A model generated the notes under the pieces. That model saw nothing but the letters and a program-made list of their open reading frames with translations. It made no database searches and was not told where the DNA came from. The translations under genes and the position numbers were made by a program. This document shows, piece by piece, positions 8,246 through 15,272 of a DNA stretch of 23,472 nt (positions within the stretch are counted from its first letter, which is position 1; every line of letters begins with the position of its first letter). Source of the stretch: a virus. The stretch is from positions 1-23,472 of the IMG/VR virus record IMGVR_UViG_3300041409_000331, one strand, 5' to 3'.

Positions 8246-8529
8246 CAGGCCGCGGGCGCAGCCGGCGCAGCGGCAGGCACGGCGGCCTCGGCCTTGGCAC
8301 TCTCGGCATCCAGGCTTGCAGCGTGGTCGTCGATTGCTGCCTGGGCGGCAGTGGTGTCGACCGCGGCGCTATGCGCAGCGACAAGCGCTTCAGTGGCCTT
8401 GGTGGAGCGTTCGATTGCGGCGGTGAGTTTGGACAGATCAAGGCTCATGGTTCTTACCTCTTGTTTTAGTTTGTGAATTTCGCGGCTTGTTCGGATGAAG
8501 TAGCGAATGATCGCAAATGCGAGGCGCAT
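8245..8529 (-). CDS. Unknown small Ala-rich coiled-coil protein
   Basis: Not recognised. The frame starts at an ATG at 8529 that overlaps the preceding stop (TGATG) and codes for 94 residues. A second in-frame ATG at 8448, with GAGG 9 bases upstream, would give 67 residues starting MSLDLSKLTAAIERS and has the better ribosome site. The first 13 residues of the long form are hydrophobic. The main part is a regular Ala-rich helix, probably a coiled coil, ending in a Pro/Ala tail. Either start may be used. It precedes HNH and terminase in the late unit. Confidence 0.6.
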   Translation of the reverse strand: MRLAFAIIRYFIRTSREIHKLKQEVRTMSLDLSKLTAAIERSTKATEALVAAHSAAVDTTAAQAAIDDHAASLDAESAKAEAAVPAAAPAAPAA

Positions 8530-8789
8530 CAGGCGGGATCGGTATCGGGTGCGCGATATGGAGAATCTGACGGATACCCAGGATCGGCATGATCCATCAT
8601 CAAGTCGTCGCGATTGTCGAAGATCGGTTCTGCGAAGCTGCGAAACTTGAAGTTGTCGCGCCGCTTGATTTCTTCGTCCTGCGGTGGCGTCCGACCGAAC
8701 AACACATCGCGGCGCCGCTGAATGCGTGACTTGCCGCCGTCAGTCGGTAGGTCGCTCGGCGTGAATTGCAGGATCGTTGCTTCTGTCAT
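8529..8789 (-). CDS. Unknown small phage protein
   Basis: An 86-residue soluble protein, not recognised. It is charged (SRIQRRRDVLFGR, then EEIKRRDNFKF) with a Pro/Asp-rich C-terminus, and has no membrane segment or cysteines. Its stop overlaps the next start (TGATG), which supports translation. The upstream gene ends 24 bp before its ATG. No clear ribosome site is seen. Confidence 0.55.
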   Translation of the reverse strand: MTEATILQFTPSDLPTDGGKSRIQRRRDVLFGRTPPQDEEIKRRDNFKFRSFAEPIFDNRDDLMMDHADPGYPSDSPYRAPDTDPA

Positions 8790-8813
8790 CGCGCGTCTGC
8801 TTTCGTTGATCGC

Positions 8814-8912
8814 TCAACCTTGAAATGCCGTGATGCGCTTGGTGAACGTGGTTTCCTGCAGATGGGCGCCGAGCGCCAGACCGATCAGGAACAACGGCGC
8901 CGCGAGGTTCAT
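8814..8912 (-). CDS. Tiny membrane protein, 32 residues
   Basis: A 32-residue ORF with one hydrophobic stretch right after the start (APLFLIGLALGAHL) and a short basic tail. Its ATG overlaps the stop of the 51-residue gene upstream as ATGA, the same coupling used across this region. The role is unknown. Small paired membrane proteins near late genes can be lysis proteins, but nothing here proves that. Confidence 0.45.
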   Translation of the reverse strand: MNLAAPLFLIGLALGAHLQETTFTKRITAFQG

Positions 8913-9064
8913 CGACGCCGCTCACCCATGCACTGATCGATGATCGCGATGGCTATCAACCCGCAAATCGCCAGACCGATAAAGTATTGCGCGATCGGAA
9001 CCATGAACGGATTATCCTGCGATACGACAGGAGGGCGGCGGCGAAACTGGAGGACTATGCCCAT
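8909..9064 (-). CDS. Small single-pass membrane protein, 51 residues; first gene of the late unit
   Basis: A 51-residue ORF with a basic N-terminus (QFRRRPP) and one transmembrane segment (FIGLAICGLIAIAII) ending in GERRR. It has a strong ribosome site, GGAGG with a 7-base spacer before the ATG at 9064, and is coupled to the next tiny membrane gene by ATGA. It is the first coding sequence after the structured 500-bp leader, so it is probably the first late product. The function is unknown; a holin-like or assembly role is possible. Confidence 0.55.
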   Translation of the reverse strand: MGIVLQFRRRPPVVSQDNPFMVPIAQYFIGLAICGLIAIAIIDQCMGERRR

Positions 9065-9561
9065 CGTCACGCCTCCGAATAAGTGCCGCCGCTTCCCGCG
9101 TCCGGGACCGCGCGATTAGGTCGCGGTTTGCGGCGGTGTTTTTGTCAGTTGCCGGATCCTACTGAGGGCTTAGCCGGCCATGCCCGCCGCAGCTTCTTTA
9201 GCGAGGTTTGCGACCTAACCGCCCGAAGGCTCCTCGATTGCCAGCGATTGCGGCCAAAGCCGCTGCATGGCGAATTGTTGCCCGGCCGTAGCACGGGCGA
9301 GACGGCCAAAACCGCTAAGCTAAAGGTGATGCGCTTGTTTTGGGGTTTGCCGTCTGTCCGAAAAGCTTCGCTTTCGCCAGAAGTTGGCGATTACGTCCGG
9401 CTTTATGTGAGCCGTAGGTGGCGACCCGTCGCAGTTACGAACGCGCCATAGTGCGGCGCGAGTTTGGCCATCCACACACCTAAGCCGCGCAACCGTGATG
9501 CAGGCGCGACCGAACACGACGTGAATAGCGCAGGAGATCGCAGCCTGTCATTTAATCAATT
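9065..9561 (-). other. Structured non-coding leader between antiterminator unit and late genes
   Basis: About 500 bp with no convincing gene on either strand. Perfect small hairpins occur at 9094-9107, 9250-9263, 9280-9298, 9362-9374, 9374-9390 and 9442-9460, and a 9-bp long-range inverted repeat (TTAGGTCGC at 9116, GCGACCTAA at 9210). A 14-bp direct repeat with one mismatch, CGGCCAAARCCGCT, is at 9251-9264 and 9303-9316. An AT-rich stretch at 9545-9590 could hold a leftward late promoter but no clean -35/-10 pair was found. By position this would be the untranslated leader of the late mRNA, downstream of the NusG-like gene. Confidence 0.55.
9251..9316. repeat. Direct repeat pair CGGCCAAARCCGCT
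   Basis: Two copies, at 9251-9264 and 9303-9316, differ only at one purine. Copy one can also fold as GCGGC-CAAA-GCCGC; copy two folds only weakly. Repeats in a leader may be binding sites for a regulator, such as the NusG-like protein acting with RNA polymerase. The repeat is seen; the role is inferred. Confidence 0.45.
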
Positions 9562-9771
9562 TTACAGTGCGCTTTTATATGGAATTGCCCGAATGAAATC
9601 GGCCGCGATCCGCCATGCGCGCCTGTACAATTCATTGCCGTTCATCGCCTCTAGCTGATTTGCTGCGTCTTCCAGTGCTTGGCGAGCAGCGTCGGCGCGC
9701 TCCAGATTGACCCACCGGTCTTGGTTTGTTGCGGTGGCTGGTGGTGCGCCAACCTCGCCGGCGCCCATCAT
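9562..9771 (-). CDS. Unknown small helical phage protein
   Basis: A 69-residue protein, not recognised. The central part is strongly helical and charged (LERADAARQALEDAANQLEA), followed by ELYRRAWRIAADFIRA. It overlaps the preceding gene by ATGA and is the last gene of the short unit headed by the NusG-like factor. The next gene to the left begins only after the 500-bp leader. Confidence 0.6.
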   Translation of the reverse strand: MMGAGEVGAPPATATNQDRWVNLERADAARQALEDAANQLEAMNGNELYRRAWRIAADFIRAIPYKSAL

Positions 9772-10031
9772 TTTGTTTCCTCGGGTTTGAGCGCGCGGAT
9801 GTGTTCGCCTGGCGTCGCGTGTTTCGCGTCACCGTAGGGGGCATGCACGTTGTGCCAATCGGCCGCGACAGCCGCCCGTTCCAGCGCGTCGTTCTCTGCG
9901 GCTCGGATCGCGGCTAGAATTGCCTTGACGCCAGCGCGGTCAAGTTCGCATCGGAACGTATCGTCGTTCGGGAATTGCTTTATGCTTTCGAGGAATTCTT
10001 TCAATTCAGCAATCGCCTCTTCCGGCGTCAT
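9768..10031 (-). CDS. Unknown small phage protein
   Basis: An 87-residue protein with an acidic helical start (PEEAIAELKEFLESIKQF) and a middle AIRAAENDALERAAVAAD typical of phage accessory proteins of unknown function. It overlaps both neighbours by ATGA, which supports translation. No catalytic motif is visible. Confidence 0.6.
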   Translation of the reverse strand: MTPEEAIAELKEFLESIKQFPNDDTFRCELDRAGVKAILAAIRAAENDALERAAVAADWHNVHAPYGDAKHATPGEHIRALKPEETK

Positions 10032-10462
10032 TGCTTGATCTCCGATTTATTTTGCGCGCGAATACTGGTCGCGACAACGCGGTGGAACCCTTCCACAAAA
10101 ATCACGCTTTCCGGGTATTCATTTCCATAGAACGCCTTACACATAGCCTCAGTTGGCTCGCGATGAATGACAACGAATCCAGCCTCCCGAAGGGCGGCAA
10201 TCTGATCCAGCGATAGGATTTCCAGCGCACTTTTTGTTTCCGCGATGAGTCTGCGTGCTGGTGGGCCGCCCTCCGATTCCTTGAAGCGCTCAAGGTACTG
10301 CAACACGGCGCGCAAGTGCATGGCCAGCGCTGCGTCATCAATCTGATCTGACTTCCAATATTCGAAAGCCGACTCGATTAGATCGCGCGCTGTTCCATCG
10401 TCTTGAGATTTGGCAAATTCATCCCGAGCCGCCTCAAGCGGAAGATCGCAATTCAGCGTCAT
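10028..10462 (-). CDS. Unknown phage protein with REPTEAM motif
   Basis: A 144-residue protein. The C-terminal part VVIHREPTEAMCKAFYG resembles the REPTEAM-containing segment found in many small phage proteins of unknown function. The first 90 residues are helical (DLIESAFEYWKSDQIDDAAL). Coupled by ATGA to the NusG-like gene before it and to the 87-residue gene after it. No function assigned. Confidence 0.6.
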   Translation of the reverse strand: MTLNCDLPLEAARDEFAKSQDDGTARDLIESAFEYWKSDQIDDAALAMHLRAVLQYLERFKESEGGPPARRLIAETKSALEILSLDQIAALREAGFVVIHREPTEAMCKAFYGNEYPESVIFVEGFHRVVATSIRAQNKSEIKQ

Positions 10463-11088
10463 GCTGCAACAACCATGTCGGCGGGAAGCGAGGTCCGGAT
10501 CATTCCCAACAATATCTCAATTCGGCCCTTGCTGTCGATCTTGTCGATGGTCGCCACGAGGCCCGCATAGGCCCCGCCGTCCTCGTCCACACGCACCTGA
10601 TCGCCGCGCTTCCATGCCGTACCGCGGCGCCCTCCGACCTCCTGTAGCCACTTCTGGTGCTCCTGGAGTTGCTTTTGGAACACCGCCCACACCGCGGCGT
10701 GCGGCAGCTTGACTGGGTTGCCGGCCACATCGAGCATGAAATCTCGGACGCCCCTGACATCCTTGATCGCGTCGTAATCTCGAATCCCGGTGATCCGCAG
10801 GAACCCGTACCCTGGGAACATCGGCTTCGCGATGACGCGGGTTACCTTGTGGCCGTTCTTTCCGATGCGGCCGGTCTTGACGCGCCTCCGGATCACCGGG
10901 ACGAACATCTCGAGCCCGAGCTCGTGCAGGCGCCACACCGTCGTCAGATCCTGTTGCGGTTCGGTCAGCATCACGAACCACGCCGCCGGGTCGCCTGAGA
11001 GCACCGGTACTGGCGGGGCCGGTAGAACGATGTCGACGAACTCCACGAAGTCGCCGATCTTCAATTCCTTCAAATCAACGGCCTGCAT
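10459..11088 (-). CDS. NusG/RfaH-like transcription antitermination factor
   Basis: A 209-residue NusG paralogue. An NGN domain covers about residues 36-125: AAWFVMLTEPQQ is the usual first strand, then LGLEMFVPVIRR and KPMFPGYGFLRI, the segment conserved in NusG and RfaH. A KOW-type domain covers about 160-209 (RGDQVRVDEDGGAYAGLVATI). NusG proteins bind RNA polymerase by the NGN domain and extend or pause transcription; specialised paralogues act on chosen operons. The ATG at 11088 has GAGGGA 7 bases upstream and removes a non-conserved 100-residue extension of the open frame. It heads a coupled four-gene unit ending just before the structured late leader, suggesting control of late genes. 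Domain call is strong; target is inferred. Confidence 0.87.
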   Translation of the reverse strand: MQAVDLKELKIGDFVEFVDIVLPAPPVPVLSGDPAAWFVMLTEPQQDLTTVWRLHELGLEMFVPVIRRRVKTGRIGKNGHKVTRVIAKPMFPGYGFLRITGIRDYDAIKDVRGVRDFMLDVAGNPVKLPHAAVWAVFQKQLQEHQKWLQEVGGRRGTAWKRGDQVRVDEDGGAYAGLVATIDKIDSKGRIEILLGMIRTSLPADMVVAA

Positions 11089-11126
11089 TTGCGTATCCCT
11101 CGATTGAACTCTGGTTTTGTGATGCG

Positions 11127-11147
11127 CGGCCCGGATACGCGGGGCCG
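11127..11147 (-). other. GC hairpin upstream of the NusG-like gene
   Basis: A 6-bp perfect stem (CGGCCC/GGGCCG) with a 9-nt loop lies in the 67-bp gap before the NusG-like gene. No T-run follows. It could be an attenuator or pause site controlling that gene; only the stem is directly seen. Confidence 0.35.
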
Positions 11148-11155
11148 TCAGCGGT

Positions 11156-11344
11156 TTACGAATCCAGCAAGTTTTCCGCGCCAAGAAAGTCGTCAATCTC
11201 CAGAATATTCCTTGAAACGTCGACCAGTCGAATAGCCTCATGGAATCTTCGCAACTCGCCGTCTGATAGCTTGCGATCGAATATAACCAGCAGCGCCTGT
11301 TCGTTGTCGGCCACTCTGCCAACACCATGTAACCTCGGTGCCAT
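11156..11344 (-). CDS. Unknown small protein before the NusG-like gene
   Basis: A 62-residue protein from the ATG at 11344, which is preceded by a purine-rich GGGAGAGAG ribosome site. The frame stays open to a TTG at 11428, but the upstream part has no good start. Sequence: a strand (EQALLVIFDRKL), a helix (DGELRRFHEAIRLVD) and an acidic end. Not recognised. Confidence 0.5.
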   Translation of the reverse strand: MAPRLHGVGRVADNEQALLVIFDRKLSDGELRRFHEAIRLVDVSRNILEIDDFLGAENLLDS

Positions 11345-11368
11345 CTTCTCTCTCCCGTCCGCTCTAAA

Positions 11369-11397
11369 ATAATTCCACCCACCCGGAACAAATCCAA
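11369..11397 (-). promoter_or_regulatory. Possible sigma-70-type promoter for the antiterminator unit
   Basis: On the minus strand TTGGAT (11392-11397) and AATTAT (11369-11374) are separated by 17 bp, and transcription would begin about 18 bp before the 62-residue gene. The match is moderate, and alphaproteobacterial promoters vary, so this is tentative. Confidence 0.3.
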
Positions 11398-11443
11398 CCC
11401 TCACGCCTTCATCAGGAATGCCAGTCAAGCAGCCCTTGCATCG

Positions 11444-11614
11444 CTATGAGTCGACTGGGCCACCAAACCCCAAGCCGGCGATCATCGCAGCCGCAAAACC
11501 TCCAGACGCGATGACGGCAACGGCATGCGCTGACGGCTCATACAGTCCGGAAGCCACGGTGACAAAGAGCCCCAACGCAAATACGGCCATCGCTAAGTCG
11601 ATAGCATTCCTCAC
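11444..11614 (-). CDS. Small two-pass membrane protein, 56 residues
   Basis: A 56-residue ORF starting at a GTG (11614) with AGGAG 7 bases upstream. It has two hydrophobic segments, AMAVFALGLFVTVASG and AVAVIASGGFAAAMIAGLG, joined by a short polar turn. The function is unknown. The strong ribosome site and clean membrane pattern support it as a real gene. Confidence 0.55.
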   Translation of the reverse strand: MRNAIDLAMAVFALGLFVTVASGLYEPSAHAVAVIASGGFAAAMIAGLGFGGPVDS

Positions 11615-11673
11615 GAAGCATCTCCTTTGATTGTTTGACGGCCTGACATTCGCTTTACATACTCACTTTTATT

Positions 11674-11889
11674 TCAACCAAAATACGCCCAGGTAACCTG
11701 ATCGGCGCCTGATGTCGCAGCGCGTCGACTCCACTTCGAACAGTAATCCGATGCCCGTTTCAGTAGCCGATCACGATCATCTTTCGGCTGTTGGCATCGC
11801 GCTTCTAGGTAGCCCTTGCCACCTTCCGCATAGTTGATGTTCCAATGACTGCACCCGGAACACTGACGAGGTGGCTGATCGAAGATCAT
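11674..11889 (-). CDS. Unknown small Cys-containing protein (possible zinc site)
   Basis: A 71-residue protein with four cysteines: CSGC near the start, then ARCQQ and DYCSKW. The spacing would fit one zinc site. Aromatic residues at the end (VTWAYFG). It overlaps the previous gene by ATGA. Function not recognised. Confidence 0.55.
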   Translation of the reverse strand: MIFDQPPRQCSGCSHWNINYAEGGKGYLEARCQQPKDDRDRLLKRASDYCSKWSRRAATSGADQVTWAYFG

Positions 11890-12161
11890 GCGGCACCCTC
11901 ATCGGCAGATCGTTTAGTTCTTCGTATTTCGCGCTCTATGCAGCAGAGATCGGCGCGGCCAACTCTGACGCCAACTGATTTTTCACCGAACTTCATTGCG
12001 GCCGATACGATGTGAGACCGACAAACCGCCGCGGCGACTTCCAGGCCCAACAAATATCCGCTGATGGCTGAGCTGTTGCCCTCGATCGACGAAAGACCGA
12101 TCGCGATCTCGCCATATCTCGTGCGGCTCTGAAAGAGCGAATGCAGCGGCTGGATTGTCAT
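11886..12161 (-). CDS. Unknown small phage protein
   Basis: A 91-residue protein, not recognised. It has a mixed strand/helix middle with two cysteines in DLCCIERE and a basic C-terminus (REIRRTKRSADEG). It overlaps the replication-protein gene before it and the next gene after it by ATGA, so it probably is translated. Confidence 0.5.
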   Translation of the reverse strand: MTIQPLHSLFQSRTRYGEIAIGLSSIEGNSSAISGYLLGLEVAAAVCRSHIVSAAMKFGEKSVGVRVGRADLCCIEREIRRTKRSADEGAA

Positions 12162-13231
12162 GCAGCATCCTCATCTTGCGGGGCGATGCGTTCGCCGAAG
12201 TCGTTGAAGCCTTTGGGCCATCGTGTTTCGGCCCAGCAAAGCGTCTGCTCTCGACCGTCAGTTTCGATCGTGAACACCCTGGGCGGCCGGATGTTGCGCG
12301 CTTGGCGGTCAGCAACGAGCGCCGACATCTCATCCGTTTGCGTATAGATCGGAACCAACTTTGAGATTTGCTTGCCGGATTCTGGATCGACGCCGGCAGA
12401 GATCAAAACGTCTGGTGGGCAGCGGCACGTCGACGAGCCTGGAACGCCGCCGACCCCGCGCGGCCATCTCGACCCATCTTGCAGCCAAAGCTTGACGGTC
12501 AGCGCCCAATTGGACGGCTCCGCTGCGCGCTCTGTGGCAAGGTAGGAAACGGCGGCGATATCTGCCCAGCGCTGCTCATTCAGCCATTTCAGCGCATGAG
12601 CGATGTACTGCGTTCCAGCGCTCCCCTTCTCGCGCGACTTCTCGGCGTAGCGTTTCGCGCCGGCGATTATGATTTCCGGATCGAGCCCGGTTTTCACCAA
12701 GGCGTCGAATTTCATCTTCGCTGGAAGTTTCGGGTTATCGCCATCCCGCTGTGGGTATTCCTTCCAAAATTCCTCAAACCGATCACACGCATCCGGCGGC
12801 GCTTCAGCGCCAGCCGCGGTATGTGGTCCTTGGTCCAAGGTACTAGGTCCAAGGTCAGCATCGGAGGCTCGCGAAGGCTCGCGAGGCGGTGACGATGGAT
12901 CGCGATATTCCGGTAAGCGAGACGGAGATGGACGGTCAATCTTCTGGTGTTCCAACCACTTAATGATTTCGAGGTACTGCGACCCATCCACCTCATACCG
13001 GCGTATCGCCTTATGGTGCTCCAACTCCGATAACCACCCGTCGATCAGGCCGCCTGCATCCTCATCGTATGGATATAGAAGGCTCGCGAGCAATCGCGAG
13101 GATGCACGAGCCCTCCCGGCATCATCCGCAATCGTGAAAAGCTGGATGAAAAGTAGCCTGGCGTCACGCGACAACCGTCCGATAGTCTCGGACTGCGGAA
13201 GCTCTGGTTTGATGGTCCGGATGCGGGGCAT
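12158..13231 (-). CDS. Phage replication initiation protein, DnaD/O-like
   Basis: A 357-residue protein starting MPRIRTIKPELPQSE, a start shared by many phage replisome-organiser proteins. Residues 1-110 form a winged-helix-like domain (LSRDARLLFIQLFTIADDAGR). A Pro/Ser-rich linker follows (about 115-150), then a helical domain (FEEFWKEYPQRDGD, IIAGAKRYAE, YIAHALKWLNEQRWAD) resembling DnaD/DnaT-type helicase-loader partners. It would bind the phage origin and recruit the host helicase. No phage helicase is visible, in keeping with this. The frame is open much further upstream (to 13510), but that part overlaps the GIY-YIG gene and is not conserved in style. The C-terminal 100 residues are not recognised. 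Confidence 0.78.
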   Translation of the reverse strand: MPRIRTIKPELPQSETIGRLSRDARLLFIQLFTIADDAGRARASSRLLASLLYPYDEDAGGLIDGWLSELEHHKAIRRYEVDGSQYLEIIKWLEHQKIDRPSPSRLPEYRDPSSPPREPSRASDADLGPSTLDQGPHTAAGAEAPPDACDRFEEFWKEYPQRDGDNPKLPAKMKFDALVKTGLDPEIIIAGAKRYAEKSREKGSAGTQYIAHALKWLNEQRWADIAAVSYLATERAAEPSNWALTVKLWLQDGSRWPRGVGGVPGSSTCRCPPDVLISAGVDPESGKQISKLVPIYTQTDEMSALVADRQARNIRPPRVFTIETDGREQTLCWAETRWPKGFNDFGERIAPQDEDAA

Positions 13232-13235
13232 TTGG

Positions 13236-13679
13236 CTATGCGATCGCCTGCACGTTTGAGGTTTCGGCGTAATGCTGGCGCCATGCACGCAGAACCTTGA
13301 TCTCGCGCTCATAGAAGGGGATTCCGACGTACTCGATCCCCTCAGGCATTTGCTGGAAATAGTAGCGCCACATGGCGCACATCCTTTCCAGAACCGTGAC
13401 CGGATCGGCATCGAACCATTCACCTTCCAGTCGTCCCGCGGTGAACTCTCGATGAAACGAGGCCTCCATCCGCCGAGCGATATCCCGGTTTGGCGTATCG
13501 AACACAGCAAGGGCGTGCAGCCGGCGGTGCTGGCCGGTCTGAACGCCCGCGAGGCGCGACGCCACGTTCGACGTGATCCCGATCTTCACCGGGCCCATAG
13601 GCTCGTTAATCCTGCCATAGAAGCAGAACAGGTAGATGTGGACCCCGGCACGCGGCAGGTTTTCAACTATGATGCTCAT
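13236..13679 (-). CDS. GIY-YIG nuclease-like protein, T5orf172/MUG113 type
   Basis: A 147-residue protein with the T5orf172 variant of the GIY-YIG fold: HIYLFCFYG and PVKIGIT (strands), SRLAGVQTGQHRRLHALAVF (Arg region), ARRMEASFHREF (catalytic Glu region) and LEGEWFDAD. These small phage proteins may bind or cut DNA, but their role is not settled. A C-terminal helix-rich part (YEREIKVLRAWRQHY) is unassigned. Its ATG touches the GapR stop directly (TGAATG), so the two are probably co-translated. Confidence 0.82.
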   Translation of the reverse strand: MSIIVENLPRAGVHIYLFCFYGRINEPMGPVKIGITSNVASRLAGVQTGQHRRLHALAVFDTPNRDIARRMEASFHREFTAGRLEGEWFDADPVTVLERMCAMWRYYFQQMPEGIEYVGIPFYEREIKVLRAWRQHYAETSNVQAIA

Positions 13680-13961
13680 TCAAAGCATCCCCAGCGACTG
13701 CATATAAAGTTCCAGGATAGTTTCCTGTTCGGCCCGCTCGTTGGCGTCCTGCTTGCGCATCCGGACGATGGTGCGGAGGGCCTTGACGTCGTAGCCGTTA
13801 CCCTTGGCCTCGGCGTACACGTCCCGCACGTCGTCGCTCAGCGTCTTTTTCTCTTCCTCGAGACGCTCCACGCGCTCGATTATCGACTTGAGTTGATCTT
13901 TCGCGAATGAGGCCGCCGGCGCTTCCGGCGCAACTCCGGTGTTATGGCCAATAGAATTCAT
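13680..13961 (-). CDS. GapR-like DNA-binding protein (DUF2312)
   Basis: A 93-residue GapR homologue. In Caulobacter GapR binds overtwisted AT-rich DNA ahead of replication and transcription and helps topoisomerases. The conserved family block runs from about residue 20 to the end: KDQLKSIIERVERLEEEKK, then VYAEAKGNGYDVKALRTIVR and RKQDANERAEQETILELYM. Length matches the chromosomal family. The ATG at 13961 has GGAG 8 bases upstream and overlaps the XRE stop by ATGA; the open frame continues upstream, but without support. In a phage it may mark active replication forks or displace host GapR; that is inference. Confidence 0.9.
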   Translation of the reverse strand: MNSIGHNTGVAPEAPAASFAKDQLKSIIERVERLEEEKKTLSDDVRDVYAEAKGNGYDVKALRTIVRMRKQDANERAEQETILELYMQSLGML

Positions 13962-14203
13962 GCTGTTTGCTCCATCTTTTTCGGCCAAATGCTCAATTCG
14001 TATCCCAGCACCTCAGCCCATTTGACGAGGTATCTCCCCTTGGGAAATATCTTGCCGCGCTCGTATTTCCCGAGCGTTTCCTCGTCGCAGCCGATGCGCG
14101 CCGCGACTTCCCTGATCGACAGGCCCCAGGCCAATCTGACCTCGGTCAGCCGGACAATTACCGGCGCCGCACTTATGGGCTTGATGTAGCGCTCGTGGAT
14201 CAT
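13958..14203 (-). CDS. XRE-family helix-turn-helix regulator
   Basis: An 81-residue DNA-binding protein with one Cro/CI-type HTH at about residues 18-55: LTEVRLAWGLSIREVAARIG, then CDEETLGKYERGK. It has no sensor domain. It is coupled by ATGA to the ParB-like gene before it and to GapR after it. It may tune the replication genes around it. Family sure; target unknown. Confidence 0.83.
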   Translation of the reverse strand: MIHERYIKPISAAPVIVRLTEVRLAWGLSIREVAARIGCDEETLGKYERGKIFPKGRYLVKWAEVLGYELSIWPKKMEQTA

Positions 14204-15072
14204 GCCGCGCTCCTTGCGGATTTCTTGAGCTCAATAAGGGCCGGGGCCATGAACGGAAGCAGCGCGGCCTTAAGGCGGGCGCCGAGCGCCATCGCTGTGC
14301 TTGTGCCCTTCGGTTTCGCCTGCAAGCGGGACTGCTCGAGTAACTGCTCAATGTCGATCTCATCGAATGCCGAAAGCAGCCGTGAACCGGAGTCGCGCCA
14401 CGCGATATTATCATGCAGGAGGGCGCAAAGCGCCTTGATGACGCCCGAAACCAAAATGCCGGCAACGTTATTATCCGTCTGCGTGACGCATTGTAGCGCG
14501 GTCACGAGCGTGTCCCGACCGTACTGGCGCAAGCAGTCCTCAAGGCAGCCGACAGCCATTGTCTGGCCGCCTGTGTCCTGCTGGGATGTCGCGACCGGGT
14601 ATCGCAGGATCTTCACTTCTGAGCGCGCGGCGACATCTTCCAATGCCAGTGCATCGGGGTCGCCGGCGACAACTGCGGCGGCGTGGATGGCCTGGCGGCT
14701 CATGATCGTAGTGCTGCCGTTTATCTCCTTGAAAGCCAAGGCCTGCTCTGCCGGGGTTACAACAATAACCTGACATGGCACCGACGTCAGTCCGATCAGC
14801 GCCGCGGCAGTGGTTCGGTGCTGCCCATCAACGATCGCAAATTTCCCGCCGGGGACCGGTGAAACGATAACCGGCGCAAAGCACGACCAACGAAAATCGG
14901 CCGCGATCTTACGAACGTTGACCTTTCCCTTGCCTCGGATTTCGCGCTGGTAGCTGCGGTCGACCATCAAGTCGCCGATTTCAATCCATTGCAGCAATGG
15001 TGCCGCGCCGGGATTAGGCAGGACCGGTGGCCGGGCAAACGAGCTTGGGTCGATAGCGTGGATTTGGTTCAT
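14200..15072 (-). CDS. ParB/Srx-type N-terminal domain protein
   Basis: A 290-residue protein with a ParB-like N-terminal domain: WIEIGDLMVDRSYQRE, then a FAPVIVSPVPGGKFAIVDGQ strand and QHRTTAAALIG, the signature of the ParB/sulfiredoxin fold, which can bind nucleotides or act as a nuclease. The C-terminal 170 residues are helical (ALLHDNIAW, EIDIEQLLEQSRLQ) and not recognised. Plasmid-type ParA is not seen here, so partition is not implied. Such stand-alone phage proteins may regulate or nick DNA. Coupled by ATGA on both sides. Confidence 0.75.
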   Translation of the reverse strand: MNQIHAIDPSSFARPPVLPNPGAAPLLQWIEIGDLMVDRSYQREIRGKGKVNVRKIAADFRWSCFAPVIVSPVPGGKFAIVDGQHRTTAAALIGLTSVPCQVIVVTPAEQALAFKEINGSTTIMSRQAIHAAAVVAGDPDALALEDVAARSEVKILRYPVATSQQDTGGQTMAVGCLEDCLRQYGRDTLVTALQCVTQTDNNVAGILVSGVIKALCALLHDNIAWRDSGSRLLSAFDEIDIEQLLEQSRLQAKPKGTSTAMALGARLKAALLPFMAPALIELKKSARSAA

Positions 15073-15272
15073 GCCGCTCCCCGCTTCTCAACCGAATCCG
15101 CCAGCCGCTTCCCCCGCACGATCAAATCACACGCGCCCATTTCATCTGTTTTGAACATGCCCTGGATCATGGCGAGGCCGTCATCGAACGAGAGTCCGAC
15201 GATCAGCGCATATGCCAGGCGCGCCTCTTCGTCAGCGCGTCTGTTGGTGGGGATGGGGACGCCGTGTTTCAT
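15069..15272 (-). CDS. Unknown small phage protein
   Basis: A 67-residue helical protein (ADEEARLAYALIVGLSFDDG, then AMIQGMFKTDEMG), not recognised. It overlaps endonuclease VII before it and the ParB-like gene after it by ATGA, which is the main support for translation. Confidence 0.58.
   Translation of the reverse strand: MKHGVPIPTNRRADEEARLAYALIVGLSFDDGLAMIQGMFKTDEMGACDLIVRGKRLADSVEKRGAA

Noticed and set aside
8740-8925. 61-residue minus-strand open frame
   Set aside because: Overlaps the 32-residue membrane protein and the 86-residue gene in another frame; no start signal.
9083-9451. 122-residue plus-strand open frame in the leader
   Set aside because: No ribosome site, Arg/Leu/Pro-rich shadow-like composition and no recognisable domain; the region is better explained as structured non-coding DNA.
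9065-9561. tRNA gene in the leader
   Set aside because: GGTTTGCGACC looks slightly like a T-arm, but no acceptor stem, anticodon arm or standard T-loop could be assembled.
11089-11397. N-terminal extension of the NusG-like frame
   Set aside because: The extra 100 residues are not NusG-like and overlap another gene; the ATG at 11088 has a strong ribosome site.
13232-13510. N-terminal extension of the replication-protein frame
   Set aside because: It overlaps the GIY-YIG gene; the conserved MPRIRTIKPE start lies at 13231.
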